Shown here: one piece after another, positions 27,720-35,723 of the stretch
How the letters are laid out: each line of letters begins with the position of its first letter
Numbering within the stretch: the first letter of the stretch is position 1
Origin: VAZQ01 sp963785745
GTDB taxonomy: Bacteria > Pseudomonadota > Alphaproteobacteria > Rhizobiales > Xanthobacteraceae
DNA: 64,000 nucleotides
Direction: 5' to 3'
Assembly (NCBI GenBank): GCA_963785745.1
Contig: CAWAWR010000024.1
Span: forward strand, 310,001-374,000
Program-made: the position numbers and the translations under genes
The notes under the pieces: model-generated
Told to the model about the DNA's origin: nothing
What the model saw: the letters and a program-made list of their open reading frames with translations, nothing else
Databases searched by the model: none

Positions 27720-28888
27720 GTCCCAATGGCGGCCGCCTGCGCATCGGTTTCATCCCGCTCACCGACGCGACCGCGCTCCTCGTCGCGGTCGACAAGGGTT
27801 TCACCGCCGAGGAAGGGCTCGACGTGGAGCTCGTGCGCGAAGTGTCGTGGTCGAACGTGCGCGACAAGCTCAACATCGGCCTGTTCGACGCGGCGCATCT
27901 CATCGCGCCGGTGGCAATCGCGTCGAGCCTCGGGCTTGGACACGTCAAAGTGCCGATCGTGGCGCCGTTCGGGCTTGGCGTGAACGGCAACGCGATCACG
28001 GTTTCGCCCAGTCTTCATGCGGCTATTGCCGACGCCGCGGACGGCAACATCGTCGACCCGATGGTGTCGGCGCGGGCGCTGGCGCGCGTCGTCGCCAACC
28101 GCAAGGCGCGCGGCGAGGACCCCCTCACCTTCGGCATGACGTTCCCGTTCTCGACCCACAACTATCATCTGCGGTTCTGGATGGCCGCGGGCGGCGTCGA
28201 CCCCGACGAGGATGTGCGCCTGGTGGTGCTGCCGCCGCCCTATATGGTCGAGAGCCTCGCCAACCGGCATGTCGACGGCTTCTGCGTCGGCGCGCCGTGG
28301 AACTCGGTGGCGGTCGACCTCGGCATCGGCTTCATCCTGCATTTCGTCTCGGAAATCCTGTCGCGGGCGGCCGAGAAACTGCTCGCGGTGCGGGCGTCCT
28401 GGGCGGGCGAGAATCCGGACGCGCTGCGACGGCTGGTGCGCGCCCATCGCCGCGCGGCGGCGTTCGTCGAGGATGTCGCCAATCGCGACGAGGTATCGGC
28501 GATGCTGTCGGCGCCGAACCGGATCGGCGTCTCGCCGGAGGTGATCCGACGTACGCTCGACGGACGCATGAAGGTCGCGCCGGACGGTACGACGCGCGTC
28601 AGCGACCGCTACATCATGATCGGGCGCAACAGCGCGGCGCGGCCGGACCCGGCGCAGGCCGCCTGGCTCTATGCGCAGATGGTCCGCTGGGGGCAGGCGC
28701 CGTTGTCGTCAGAACTGCTGGCGACCGCCAAAGCGGTTTTCCGCCCCGACCTCTACGACAACGCGCTCGAACCCGAGGCCGCCAATCCGCCCGGCGAGCC
28801 GGCCGACGGCATCGGCGCGTTCGCCGGGCCGCCGTTCGACCCCAACGATATCGTCGGCCACCTGTCCGCGTGGCGCATCCGGCGTTAA
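27716..28888 (+). CDS. nasS: NasS, cytosolic nitrate sensor (NrtA-like)
   Basis: 390 residues, homologous to nitrate-binding NrtA but with no signal peptide: it starts MSPNGGRLRIGFIPLTDA, directly at the first strand. Shared blocks include WSNVRDKLNIGLFDAAHLIA, TFPFSTHNYHLRFWMAAGGV and VDGFCVGAPWNSVAV, which line the nitrate pocket in NrtA. In the cell NasS sequesters NasT until nitrate binds. The ATGA overlap with nasT fits the need for balanced amounts of both. Its end overlaps a TTAA-N7-TTAA sequence. Confidence 0.9.
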   Translation: MSPNGGRLRIGFIPLTDATALLVAVDKGFTAEEGLDVELVREVSWSNVRDKLNIGLFDAAHLIAPVAIASSLGLGHVKVPIVAPFGLGVNGNAITVSPSLHAAIADAADGNIVDPMVSARALARVVANRKARGEDPLTFGMTFPFSTHNYHLRFWMAAGGVDPDEDVRLVVLPPPYMVESLANRHVDGFCVGAPWNSVAVDLGIGFILHFVSEILSRAAEKLLAVRASWAGENPDALRRLVRAHRRAAAFVEDVANRDEVSAMLSAPNRIGVSPEVIRRTLDGRMKVAPDGTTRVSDRYIMIGRNSAARPDPAQAAWLYAQMVRWGQAPLSSELLATAKAVFRPDLYDNALEPEAANPPGEPADGIGAFAGPPFDPNDIVGHLSAWRIRR

Positions 28889-28910
28889 CCGCTCGTTAAC
28901 CCGCTGCCTT

Positions 28911-28926
28911 ATTGCGTTGCACAAAT
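28911..28926. promoter_or_regulatory. Putative enhancer site upstream of nrtA
   Basis: ATTGCGTTGCACAAAT lies about 125 bases before the sigma-54-like element at 29043 and shares TGCACAA with the dyad at the same relative position upstream of nasT. It is a less perfect dyad (TTG-N7-CAA). Confidence 0.35.
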
Positions 28927-29042
28927 TTTCCGCTTGCTGCGGACATAGGCAGCATCGAATCGCTCCCCGATGCTTGAAGAAACCGTCTGCAAAAGTCAGT
29001 CAAAGCTCTGATTTATCGTCAGAAATGCCAGATTTACGACGG

Positions 29043-29060
29043 TTGGCACGCTGCTTGAAT
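29043..29060 (+). promoter_or_regulatory. Sigma-54-like promoter for the nrt-nir-nas operon
   Basis: TTGGCACG-CTGC-TTGAAT matches TGGCACG-N4-TTGC except for the last C. The predicted start site, about 29070, falls directly before the first leader hairpin at 29075, which agrees with the leader model. Confidence 0.65.
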
Positions 29061-29074
29061 AGAACTGATTGAAA

Positions 29075-29120
29075 CCGGCGGATCGTTCGCGAGACGCCGG
29101 GCGGTCCAATGGCGGGCCGC
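29075..29120 (+). promoter_or_regulatory. ANTAR-type tandem-hairpin leader RNA (NasT target)
   Basis: Two adjoining hairpins. P1 (29075-29100): CCGGCG pairs with CGCCGG around an inner TCG-TTCG-CGA stem; it also holds ATCGTT, which could be a hexaloop in an alternative pairing. P2 (29101-29120): GCGGTCC pairs with GGGCCGC around the six-base loop AATGGC, with A at loop position 1 and G at position 4, the published ANTAR-target consensus. It is followed by a terminator and then nrtA, as expected for NasT-controlled antitermination. Confidence 0.7.
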
Positions 29121-29129
29121 AATAGCAAC

Positions 29130-29180
29130 GCCGCTGTCCTGGGGGAACGCGAGGAGCGCCTCTCGGGCTGCGGCTTTTTT
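29130..29180 (+). terminator. Leader intrinsic terminator upstream of nrtA
   Basis: GCCGCTGTCC (29130-29139) pairs with GGGCTGCGGC (29165-29174) with one mismatch, and six T follow at 29175-29180. An inner stem GAGG/CCTC closes an AGCG loop. It sits 30 bases before the nrtA start, so it must be read through for nitrate genes to be expressed. Confidence 0.82.
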
Positions 29181-29209
29181 GTTGCCTGCGGGCGGGACGC
29201 AGGAAGCGG

Positions 29210-30547
29210 ATGCCAACCAACACGATGCGAAAGGACGCCAGAGCGATGACCACCAGGAAGGGAATAAGCCGCCGAAGCTTTCTGAAGACCACGGCCGGCA
29301 CCGCCGCGCTCATGGGCGCGCTGCAGACACAGTTTCCGTTCGGCGTGCATATCGCCGAAGCGCAGGGACCGGAGGTGAAGAAGGCGACCCTCGGCTACAT
29401 CGCCCTCATGGACGCCTCTCCTCTCGTGATCGCCAAGGAGAAAGGCTTCTTCGCCAAACACGGAATGCCGGACGTCGATGTCGCCAAGCAGGCGTCCTGG
29501 GGCGCCACACGCGACAACATCGTGCTCGGCTCCGAGAACAACGGCATCGACGGCGCGCACATCCTCACGCCGATGCCATATCTGATTTCGACCGGACGGG
29601 TCACACAGAACAACGTGCCGACGCCGATGTATCTGCTGGCGCGGCTCAATCTCGACGCCCAGGCCATCTCTGTCTCCAACGAATACAAGGATCTCGACGT
29701 CACCGCGAACGCATCCGCGCTCAAGGCTGCCTTCGAAAAGAAGAAAGCCGCCGGCAAGGAGGTCAAGATCGCCATGACGTTCCCGGGCGGCACGCACGAC
29801 CTGTGGATCCGCTACTGGATCGCCGCCGGCGGCGTCGACCCCGACAAGGACATCTCCACCATCGTCGTCCCGCCGCCGCAGATGGTGGCGAACATGAAGG
29901 TCGGCAACATGGACGCGTTCTGCGTCGGCGAGCCGTGGAACGAACAGCTCGTCAATCAGAACATCGGATTCACCGCCTGCACCACCGGCGAGATCTGGTT
30001 CAAGCACCCGGAGAAGGCGCTCGGCATGCGCGCCGCGTGGGTGGACAAGAATCCGAACGCAACCCGCGCGCTGCTGATGGCGGTGATGGAAGCCCAGCAG
30101 TGGTGCGACAAGCCGGAGAACAAGGAAGAGATGTCGACCATCGTCGGCCGCCGGCAGTGGTTCAACGTGCCGGTCGCCGACATTCTCGGTCGTGCGCGCG
30201 GCGACATCAACTACGGCCGCGGGCGTGTCGAGAAAGGCACCAAGCAGTTCATGAAGTTCTGGCAGGACCACGCGTCCTACCCGTTCAAGAGTCATGACGC
30301 CTGGTTCGTCACCGAGGATATCCGCTGGGGCAAGTTCGAGCCGAACACCGACATCAACGCGCTCGTCAACAAAGTGAACCGCGAGGACCTGTGGCGCGAA
30401 GCCGCCAAGACGCTGTCGGTGGCGGCCGCGGACATTCCGGCGTCGAGCTCGCGCGGCAAGGAGACCTTCTTCGACGGTAAGGTCTTCGATCCCGCCGATC
30501 CGCAAGGCTACCTCAAGAGCCTCCAGATCAAACGCATCGAAGTCTGA
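29210..30547 (+). CDS. nrtA: Nitrate/nitrite ABC transporter substrate-binding protein NrtA
   Basis: 445 residues with a twin-arginine signal (KGISRRSFLKTTAGTAAL), predicting export as a folded, probably lipid-free or anchored protein. The mature part follows NrtA: ATLGYIALMDASPLVIAKEK, WGATRDNIVLGSENNGIDGA, AMTFPGGTHDLWIRYWIAAG and MDAFCVGEPWNEQL, which form the nitrate pocket. ATG 29210 has AGGA five bases upstream; ATG 29246 is an alternative. It captures nitrate in the periplasm for NrtB/NrtC. A strong stem-loop follows the stop and may raise the amount of its mRNA relative to the rest of the operon. Confidence 0.92.
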   Translation: MPTNTMRKDARAMTTRKGISRRSFLKTTAGTAALMGALQTQFPFGVHIAEAQGPEVKKATLGYIALMDASPLVIAKEKGFFAKHGMPDVDVAKQASWGATRDNIVLGSENNGIDGAHILTPMPYLISTGRVTQNNVPTPMYLLARLNLDAQAISVSNEYKDLDVTANASALKAAFEKKKAAGKEVKIAMTFPGGTHDLWIRYWIAAGGVDPDKDISTIVVPPPQMVANMKVGNMDAFCVGEPWNEQLVNQNIGFTACTTGEIWFKHPEKALGMRAAWVDKNPNATRALLMAVMEAQQWCDKPENKEEMSTIVGRRQWFNVPVADILGRARGDINYGRGRVEKGTKQFMKFWQDHASYPFKSHDAWFVTEDIRWGKFEPNTDINALVNKVNREDLWREAAKTLSVAAADIPASSSRGKETFFDGKVFDPADPQGYLKSLQIKRIEV

Positions 30548-30561
30548 CGCAGCAAGGACAA

Positions 30562-30587
30562 GCCTCCCGCCGCACGCGGCGGGAGGC
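30562..30587 (+). other. Inter-cistronic stem-loop between nrtA and nrtB
   Basis: A perfect 11-bp stem, GCCTCCCGCCG with CGGCGGGAGGC, around the loop CACG and without a T-run. Such hairpins after binding-protein genes usually protect the upstream message from 3' decay, giving more binding protein than permease. The role here is inferred. Confidence 0.7.
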
Positions 30588-30615
30588 CCACGCAAAGCCG
30601 ACGGAGAACATCTAA

Positions 30616-31515
30616 ATGACGATGAGCGTCCTCAAAGCCGAGACTGCCGAGGTTGCGCCTGCCAAGCTGACTGCCGACGTCGTGAGGTTCACGGCGCCGA
30701 AGCCGAGCTTCGTCCAGGCCCGGCTCATGCCGATGCTCGGCAACGTCGCAGCGAACGTGATCCCGCCGCTCGTCATGCTGACGCTGCTGCTCGTCGTGTG
30801 GGAGCTTCTCTGCAACCGGCCGGGCGCAACGCTGCCCCCGCCCTCGAAAATCTGGACCGAGGCCTACGACCTCATCGTCGATCCGTTCTTCGTCGCGGGT
30901 CCGCAGGACATCGGCCTCGGCTGGCGCGTGCTGACGTCGCTCCAGCGCGTCGCGATCGGCTACGGTCTCGCCGGCCTCATCGGCATCATCCTCGGCACCC
31001 TCATCGGCCAGTCGATGTGGGCGATGCGCGGCCTCGATCCGATCTTCCAGGTGCTGCGCACGATCTCGCCGCTGGCCTGGCTGCCGATCTCGCTCGCCGC
31101 GTTCCGCGACAGCCAGCCCTCGGCGATCTTCGTGATCTTCATCACGTCGGTCTGGCCGATCATCATCAACACCGCGGTCGGCATCCGCAACATTCCGCAG
31201 GACTACCGCAACGTCGCCGCGGTGCTGCGTCTCAATCATCTGGAGTTCTTCTGGAAGATCATGATCCCGTCGGCGGCGCCCTACATCTTCACGGGGCTGC
31301 GCATCGGCATCGGATTGTCCTGGCTCGCCATCGTCGCCGCGGAAATGCTGACCGGCGGCGTCGGCATCGGCTTCTTCATCTGGGACGCGTGGAACTCATC
31401 GCGCATTCCCGACATCGTCGTGGCACTGGTCTACATCGGCCTGATCGGCTTCTTGCTCGATCGCGCCATCGCCACCATCGCCAACATCGTCACGCGCGGC
31501 ACGGCCGCAAGCTGA
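30616..31515 (+). CDS. nrtB: Nitrate ABC transporter permease NrtB
   Basis: 299 residues with about six membrane helices. After a 50-residue cytoplasmic tail the first helix starts near NVIPPLVMLTLLLVVWELL, and PGATLPPPSKIWTEAYDLIV follows as in NrtB and TauC. The EAA-like loop reads INTAVGIRNIPQDYRNVAAV. Two such subunits form the inner-membrane channel for nitrate. GGAG lies nine bases before ATG 30616. It is followed 11 bases later by the ATPase gene. Confidence 0.92.
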   Translation: MTMSVLKAETAEVAPAKLTADVVRFTAPKPSFVQARLMPMLGNVAANVIPPLVMLTLLLVVWELLCNRPGATLPPPSKIWTEAYDLIVDPFFVAGPQDIGLGWRVLTSLQRVAIGYGLAGLIGIILGTLIGQSMWAMRGLDPIFQVLRTISPLAWLPISLAAFRDSQPSAIFVIFITSVWPIIINTAVGIRNIPQDYRNVAAVLRLNHLEFFWKIMIPSAAPYIFTGLRIGIGLSWLAIVAAEMLTGGVGIGFFIWDAWNSSRIPDIVVALVYIGLIGFLLDRAIATIANIVTRGTAAS

Positions 31516-31526
31516 AGGACCTGAGC

Positions 31527-32321
31527 ATGACTCCCTATCTCAAGATCGACCACGTCGATAAGTCCTTCACCCGCGGCTCGCGGACGACGGAAGTCCTCAA
31601 GGACGTCACGCTCGGCGTCGAACGGGGCGAGTACGTGTCCATCATCGGTCATTCCGGCTGTGGAAAGTCGACGCTGCTCAACATCGTCGCCGGACTGCTT
31701 CCGGTGACCACAGGCGCCGTCCTCCTGGAAAACCAGGAGGTCAACGAGCCGGGCCCGGATCGCGCCGTGGTGTTCCAGAACCATTCGCTGCTGCCGTGGC
31801 TCACGGTCTACGACAATGTGCGCCTCGCCGTGGACAAGGTGTTCTCCGGCACGCGCTCGCGCGCGGAGCGCGACCAGTGGACGATGCACAATCTCGAGCT
31901 CGTGCAGATGGCGCACGCCAAGGACAAGCGGCCGGCCGAAATCTCCGGCGGCATGAAGCAGCGCGTCGGGCTTGCGCGCGCGCTCGCCATGGAGCCGAAG
32001 GTGCTGCTGCTCGACGAGCCGTTCGGCGCGCTCGACGCGCTCACCCGCGCGCATCTGCAGGACTCGGTGATGGCGATTCACCAGAAGCTCGGCAACACCG
32101 TGCTGATGATCACCCACGACGTCGACGAGGCAGTGCTGCTGTCCGACCGCATCGTGATGATGACCAACGGCCCCGCCGCTCACATCGGCGAGATACTCGA
32201 TGTGCCGCTGGCGCGGCCGCGGCGGCGCCTCGAACTGTCGACCAACGCGGTCTACCTGCGGTGCCGCCAGCGCGTGCTCGAATTCCTCTACGAGCGGCAC
32301 AGCTTCGTCGAGGCGGCTTGA
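31527..32321 (+). CDS. nrtC: Nitrate ABC transporter ATPase (NrtC/NrtD type)
   Basis: 264 residues: Walker A SIIGHSGCGKSTLLNIVAGL, Q-loop VVFQNHSLLPWLTVYDNV, signature ISGGMKQRVGLARALAM, Walker B VLLLDEPFGALDALT and switch His in MITHDVDEAVLLSDRIVMMT. It is the short form without the C-terminal NrtA-like regulatory domain of cyanobacterial NrtC, so it resembles NrtD; a homodimer is likely since no second ATPase is encoded. It powers nitrate import. ATG 31527 follows GGACCTGAGC. Confidence 0.92.
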   Translation: MTPYLKIDHVDKSFTRGSRTTEVLKDVTLGVERGEYVSIIGHSGCGKSTLLNIVAGLLPVTTGAVLLENQEVNEPGPDRAVVFQNHSLLPWLTVYDNVRLAVDKVFSGTRSRAERDQWTMHNLELVQMAHAKDKRPAEISGGMKQRVGLARALAMEPKVLLLDEPFGALDALTRAHLQDSVMAIHQKLGNTVLMITHDVDEAVLLSDRIVMMTNGPAAHIGEILDVPLARPRRRLELSTNAVYLRCRQRVLEFLYERHSFVEAA

Positions 32322-32330
32322 GGGGTGAGC

Positions 32331-34091
32331 ATGTCCGGCGACTTCACCCCCGATCAGAAACGCTATCTCGAAGGCTTCACCACCGGTCTGCAGGTCGCAC
32401 GCTCGGCGCGGGCCGGCGGCGGCGCGTCCGGCGGTGGCGAGCCATCCGGTCCCGATGCCGAGCATCTGCTGGCGCAGGACCGCACCGTCAAAGCCGGCGG
32501 CAAGCTCAATGACCAGGAGAAGTTCAAGCGCGAGCAGCATCCGTTCGACGCCTATGGCCGGCTGAAGGAACAGGCGGAGAAAAACGAAGCGCCGAAGCCC
32601 GCGGACAATTTCCGCTGGCGCTACTACGGCCTGTTCTACGTGGCGCCCGCGCAGAGCTCGTACATGTGCCGCCTGCGGATCCCGAACGGCATCCTCAAGC
32701 ACTGGCAGTTCGCCGGCCTCGCCGATCTCGCCGAGACCTACGGCGGCGGCTACGCCCACGTCACCACCCGCGCCAACATCCAGATCCGCGAGATCGAGCC
32801 GAAGAACGCGGTCGCCATGCTGGAAGCGATCACGGACCTCGGCCTGTGCTCGCGCGGCTCCGGCGCCGACAACATCCGCAACGTGACCGGCTCGCCGACC
32901 GCCGGCATCGACGCGCAGGAGCTGATCGACACGCGGCCCTATGCGCGCGAGTGGCACTTCCACATCCTCAACGAGCGCGCGCTGTACGGGCTGCCGCGCA
33001 AGTTCAACGTCGCCTATGACGGCGGCGGCATCATCGCCGCGCTCGAGGACACCAACGACATCGGCTTCCAGGCCGTGACGGTGAAGGACGGCTTCGGCGT
33101 CGAGCCGGGCGTCTGGTTCCGGCTGATGCTCGGCGGCATCACCGGTCACAAGGATTTCGCGCGCGAGACCGGCGTGGTCGTGCGCCCGGCCGACGCCACC
33201 AAGGTGGCCGACGCGGTCGTGCGCGTGTTCACCGATCACGGCGACCGCACCAACCGCAACAAGGCGCGGCTCAAATACGTCATCGACAGCCTCGGCATGG
33301 AGAAGGTGGTCGCGCTGACCGAGGAGAAGCTCGGTCGCAAGCTCGACCGCGTTCCGCCGGAAGCGCTCGAGCCGCGCCCGGCTGTCGATCGCGCCGCCCA
33401 TATCGGCGTGCATCCGCAGAAGCAGGACGGCCTGAACTGGATCGGCGTGGTGCTGCCGGTCGGCCGCCTCACGCCCGACCAGATCCGCGGCCTCGCAGGC
33501 ATCGCCCGCGCGCTCGGCGACGGCGATGTCCGGCTCACGGTCTGGCAGAACCTCCTGATCTCGGGCGTGCCCGACGACAAGGTCAAAGGCGCCGTCTCGG
33601 GCATCAAGGCACTCGGATTGTCGGTCAGCGCCAGCTCGATCCGCGCCGGCCTTGTCGCCTGCACCGGCAATGTCGGCTGCCGCTTCGCGGCGTCCGACAC
33701 CAAGCGGCATGCCGAGGAGATCGCGCACTGGTGCGAGGCGCGCGTCGAGCTCGACGGCCCGGTGAACATCCATCTCACCGGCTGCCACCATTCCTGCGCG
33801 CAGCACTACATCGGCGACATCGGCCTCATCGCCTGCAAGGTGTCGATCAACGACGACGGCGACACCGTCGAGGGCTACCATGTGCTGGTGGGCGGCGGCG
33901 CCGGTCAGGATACCGGACTCGCCCGCGAGATCTTCATGGACGTGCGCGCCGAAGAGGTCCCTGCGACCGTCGAACGGCTGCTCAAGTCCTACGTGAAGCA
34001 CCGCAGCTCGTCCGCCGAGACCTTTCTCGCGTTCTCGCGGCGGCACGATGTCGAGGCGCTCAAGACGATGTGCACGCAGGTGGCGTCATGA
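32331..34091 (+). CDS. nirA: NirA-type siroheme/[4Fe-4S] nitrite reductase
   Basis: 586 residues of the nitrite/sulfite reductase fold, two tandem repeats. Cofactor cysteines are in CTGNVGC and TGCHHSC (CxxxxxC then CxxxC), binding the [4Fe-4S]-siroheme centre. Substrate-side residues lie in VTTRANIQIREIE and SADNIRNVT-like GADNIRNVTGSP. It reduces nitrite to ammonium with six electrons in the cytosol. An N-terminal helix FTPDQKRYLEGFTTGLQVA resembles one in the next gene's product, possibly for docking. ATG 32331 with GAGGGG upstream is preferred over GTG 32325. Context in a nitrate operon favours nitrite over sulfite as substrate. Confidence 0.9.
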   Translation: MSGDFTPDQKRYLEGFTTGLQVARSARAGGGASGGGEPSGPDAEHLLAQDRTVKAGGKLNDQEKFKREQHPFDAYGRLKEQAEKNEAPKPADNFRWRYYGLFYVAPAQSSYMCRLRIPNGILKHWQFAGLADLAETYGGGYAHVTTRANIQIREIEPKNAVAMLEAITDLGLCSRGSGADNIRNVTGSPTAGIDAQELIDTRPYAREWHFHILNERALYGLPRKFNVAYDGGGIIAALEDTNDIGFQAVTVKDGFGVEPGVWFRLMLGGITGHKDFARETGVVVRPADATKVADAVVRVFTDHGDRTNRNKARLKYVIDSLGMEKVVALTEEKLGRKLDRVPPEALEPRPAVDRAAHIGVHPQKQDGLNWIGVVLPVGRLTPDQIRGLAGIARALGDGDVRLTVWQNLLISGVPDDKVKGAVSGIKALGLSVSASSIRAGLVACTGNVGCRFAASDTKRHAEEIAHWCEARVELDGPVNIHLTGCHHSCAQHYIGDIGLIACKVSINDDGDTVEGYHVLVGGGAGQDTGLAREIFMDVRAEEVPATVERLLKSYVKHRSSSAETFLAFSRRHDVEALKTMCTQVAS

Positions 34092-35716
34092 GCGCCGCCC
34101 CACGCCCACCGATTCCGCAGCTCATTCCGGAGAGCGCGCCGTTCTCCGCCGAGCAGCGCACCTGGCTCAACGGCTTCTTCGCCGGCCTGGTGTCGCTCGA
34201 AGGCTCGATCACGCCGCTGTCGTCCGCCAAATCCGCGGCACTGATGCCGGCGCCGCCCGGCGCGGCCGCCGAGGACGACGACGAAGCGCCCTGGCACGAC
34301 CAGACGATCGCAATAAACGAAAGAATGAAACTCGCAGAGGGACGCCCGCTCCGCCGCCGGATGATGGCGGCCATGGCCCAACAGGACTGCGGACAATGCG
34401 GCTACAACTGTCAGGACTATTCCAACGCGATTTTTTCAAGAAAAGAAGAGCGGCTGAATCTCTGCGTGCCCGGCGGCAAGGAGACCGCCCGGATGCTGAA
34501 GTCCCTGTTCGAGGAGTTTGGCAATTCGTCGCCGACCACGACGAAGTCGTCGATCACGCCGGCTGCCGATGTTTCGGCTGCACCGGCCGGGCCGGCCGCG
34601 GCGCCGGGACGCTCGCGCGACAATCCCGTTGAGGCGACGTTCCTTTCCCGCACGCGCCTCAACAAGCCCAAGTCGGAGAAAGAGACCTGGCACGTCGAGT
34701 TCGATCTCACCGACTCCGGCATTGAATACACCGTGGGCGACGCCTTCGGCCTGTTCCCGACCAACGATCCGGCGCTCGCCGATCACGTGATCGCCGCGCT
34801 CGGCGTGTCGCGCGACCATCCGGTGCGCGGCCGCGCGCTGCGCGATGTCCTCATCAACGACGTGTCGCTCGGGGCCGCGCCCGACCAGCTCTTCCAACTG
34901 TTCTCCTACATCGCCGGCGGCGAGCGCCGGCAGAAGGCCAAGGCGCTGGCGGATGGCGGCGATCCCGACGGCGACGCCGCCACGCTCGACGTGCTGGCGG
35001 CGATCGAGAAATTCCGCGGCCTGCGGCCCGACCCGGAAGCCTTCATCGAGGTGCTCGATCCACTGCAACCGCGGCTCTATTCCATCGCGTCGTCTCCGAA
35101 AGTCGATGCCAACCGCATGGCGCTCTGCGTCGACACCGTCCGCTACGCCATCAACGGCCGCAAGCGGTTGGGCGTCGCGTCCACCTTCCTCGCCGGACGC
35201 GTAAATCCCGGCGACCGGATGAAGGTCTATGTGCAGCAGGCGCACGCCTTCGGCCTGCCCGCCGATCCGTCGGTGCCGGTGATCATGATCGGCCCCGGCA
35301 CCGGGATCGCGCCGTTCCGCGCCTTCCTGCACGAGCGCATGGCGACCAAGGCGCCCGGCCGCAACTGGCTGTTCTTCGGCCATCAGCACAGCGACAGCGA
35401 TTTCTTTTACGAGGACGAGCTCACCGGCATGAAGGCCGCGAAGGTGCTGCGGCGCCTGACGCTCGCCTGGTCGCGCGACAGCGATCAGAAGATCTACGTG
35501 CAGGACCGCATGCGCGAGGTCGGCCGCGACCTCTGGGCATGGCTCGCCGAGGGCGCGCACGTTTATGTCTGCGGCGACGCCAAGCGCATGGCCAAGGACG
35601 TGGAGCGCGCACTGGTCGACGTGGTGGCGGCGCATGGCGTGCGCTCGACCGACGAGGCCATTGCCTTCGTCGCCGACCTCAAGAAGCGCGGCCGCTATCA
35701 GCAGGATGTGTATTGA
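34088..35716 (+). CDS. CysJ-like flavin reductase with N-terminal [4Fe-4S] domain, nitrite reductase partner
   Basis: 542 residues. After an NGFFAGL helix, a cysteine cluster DCGQCGYNCQDYSNAIF followed by LNLCVPGG probably binds a [4Fe-4S] centre. The C-terminal two thirds are the CysJ FAD/NADPH module: RLYSIASSPKV and GVASTFLAG (FAD), then IMIGPGTGIAPFRAFLHER, FFGHQHSDSDFFYEDEL and VYVCGDAKRMAKDVERAL (NADPH). The flavodoxin-like FMN domain of CysJ is absent. It likely passes electrons from NADPH through FAD and the cluster to NirA, replacing ferredoxin. The ATGA overlap with nirA supports a 1:1 partnership. Often annotated as sulfite reductase alpha subunit. Confidence 0.85.
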   Translation: MSAAPRPPIPQLIPESAPFSAEQRTWLNGFFAGLVSLEGSITPLSSAKSAALMPAPPGAAAEDDDEAPWHDQTIAINERMKLAEGRPLRRRMMAAMAQQDCGQCGYNCQDYSNAIFSRKEERLNLCVPGGKETARMLKSLFEEFGNSSPTTTKSSITPAADVSAAPAGPAAAPGRSRDNPVEATFLSRTRLNKPKSEKETWHVEFDLTDSGIEYTVGDAFGLFPTNDPALADHVIAALGVSRDHPVRGRALRDVLINDVSLGAAPDQLFQLFSYIAGGERRQKAKALADGGDPDGDAATLDVLAAIEKFRGLRPDPEAFIEVLDPLQPRLYSIASSPKVDANRMALCVDTVRYAINGRKRLGVASTFLAGRVNPGDRMKVYVQQAHAFGLPADPSVPVIMIGPGTGIAPFRAFLHERMATKAPGRNWLFFGHQHSDSDFFYEDELTGMKAAKVLRRLTLAWSRDSDQKIYVQDRMREVGRDLWAWLAEGAHVYVCGDAKRMAKDVERALVDVVAAHGVRSTDEAIAFVADLKKRGRYQQDVY

Positions 35717-35723
35717 GCCAGCG

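Noticed and set aside
31431..34046. An 871-codon open frame on the minus strand
   Set aside because: It lies opposite nrtC and nirA, whose motifs are complete; the antisense sequence has no recognisable domain.
32331..35716. Sulfite reductase CysIJ
   Set aside because: Both lie inside a nitrate operon with nrtABC, nasA and cysG, and the reductase lacks the CysJ flavodoxin domain.
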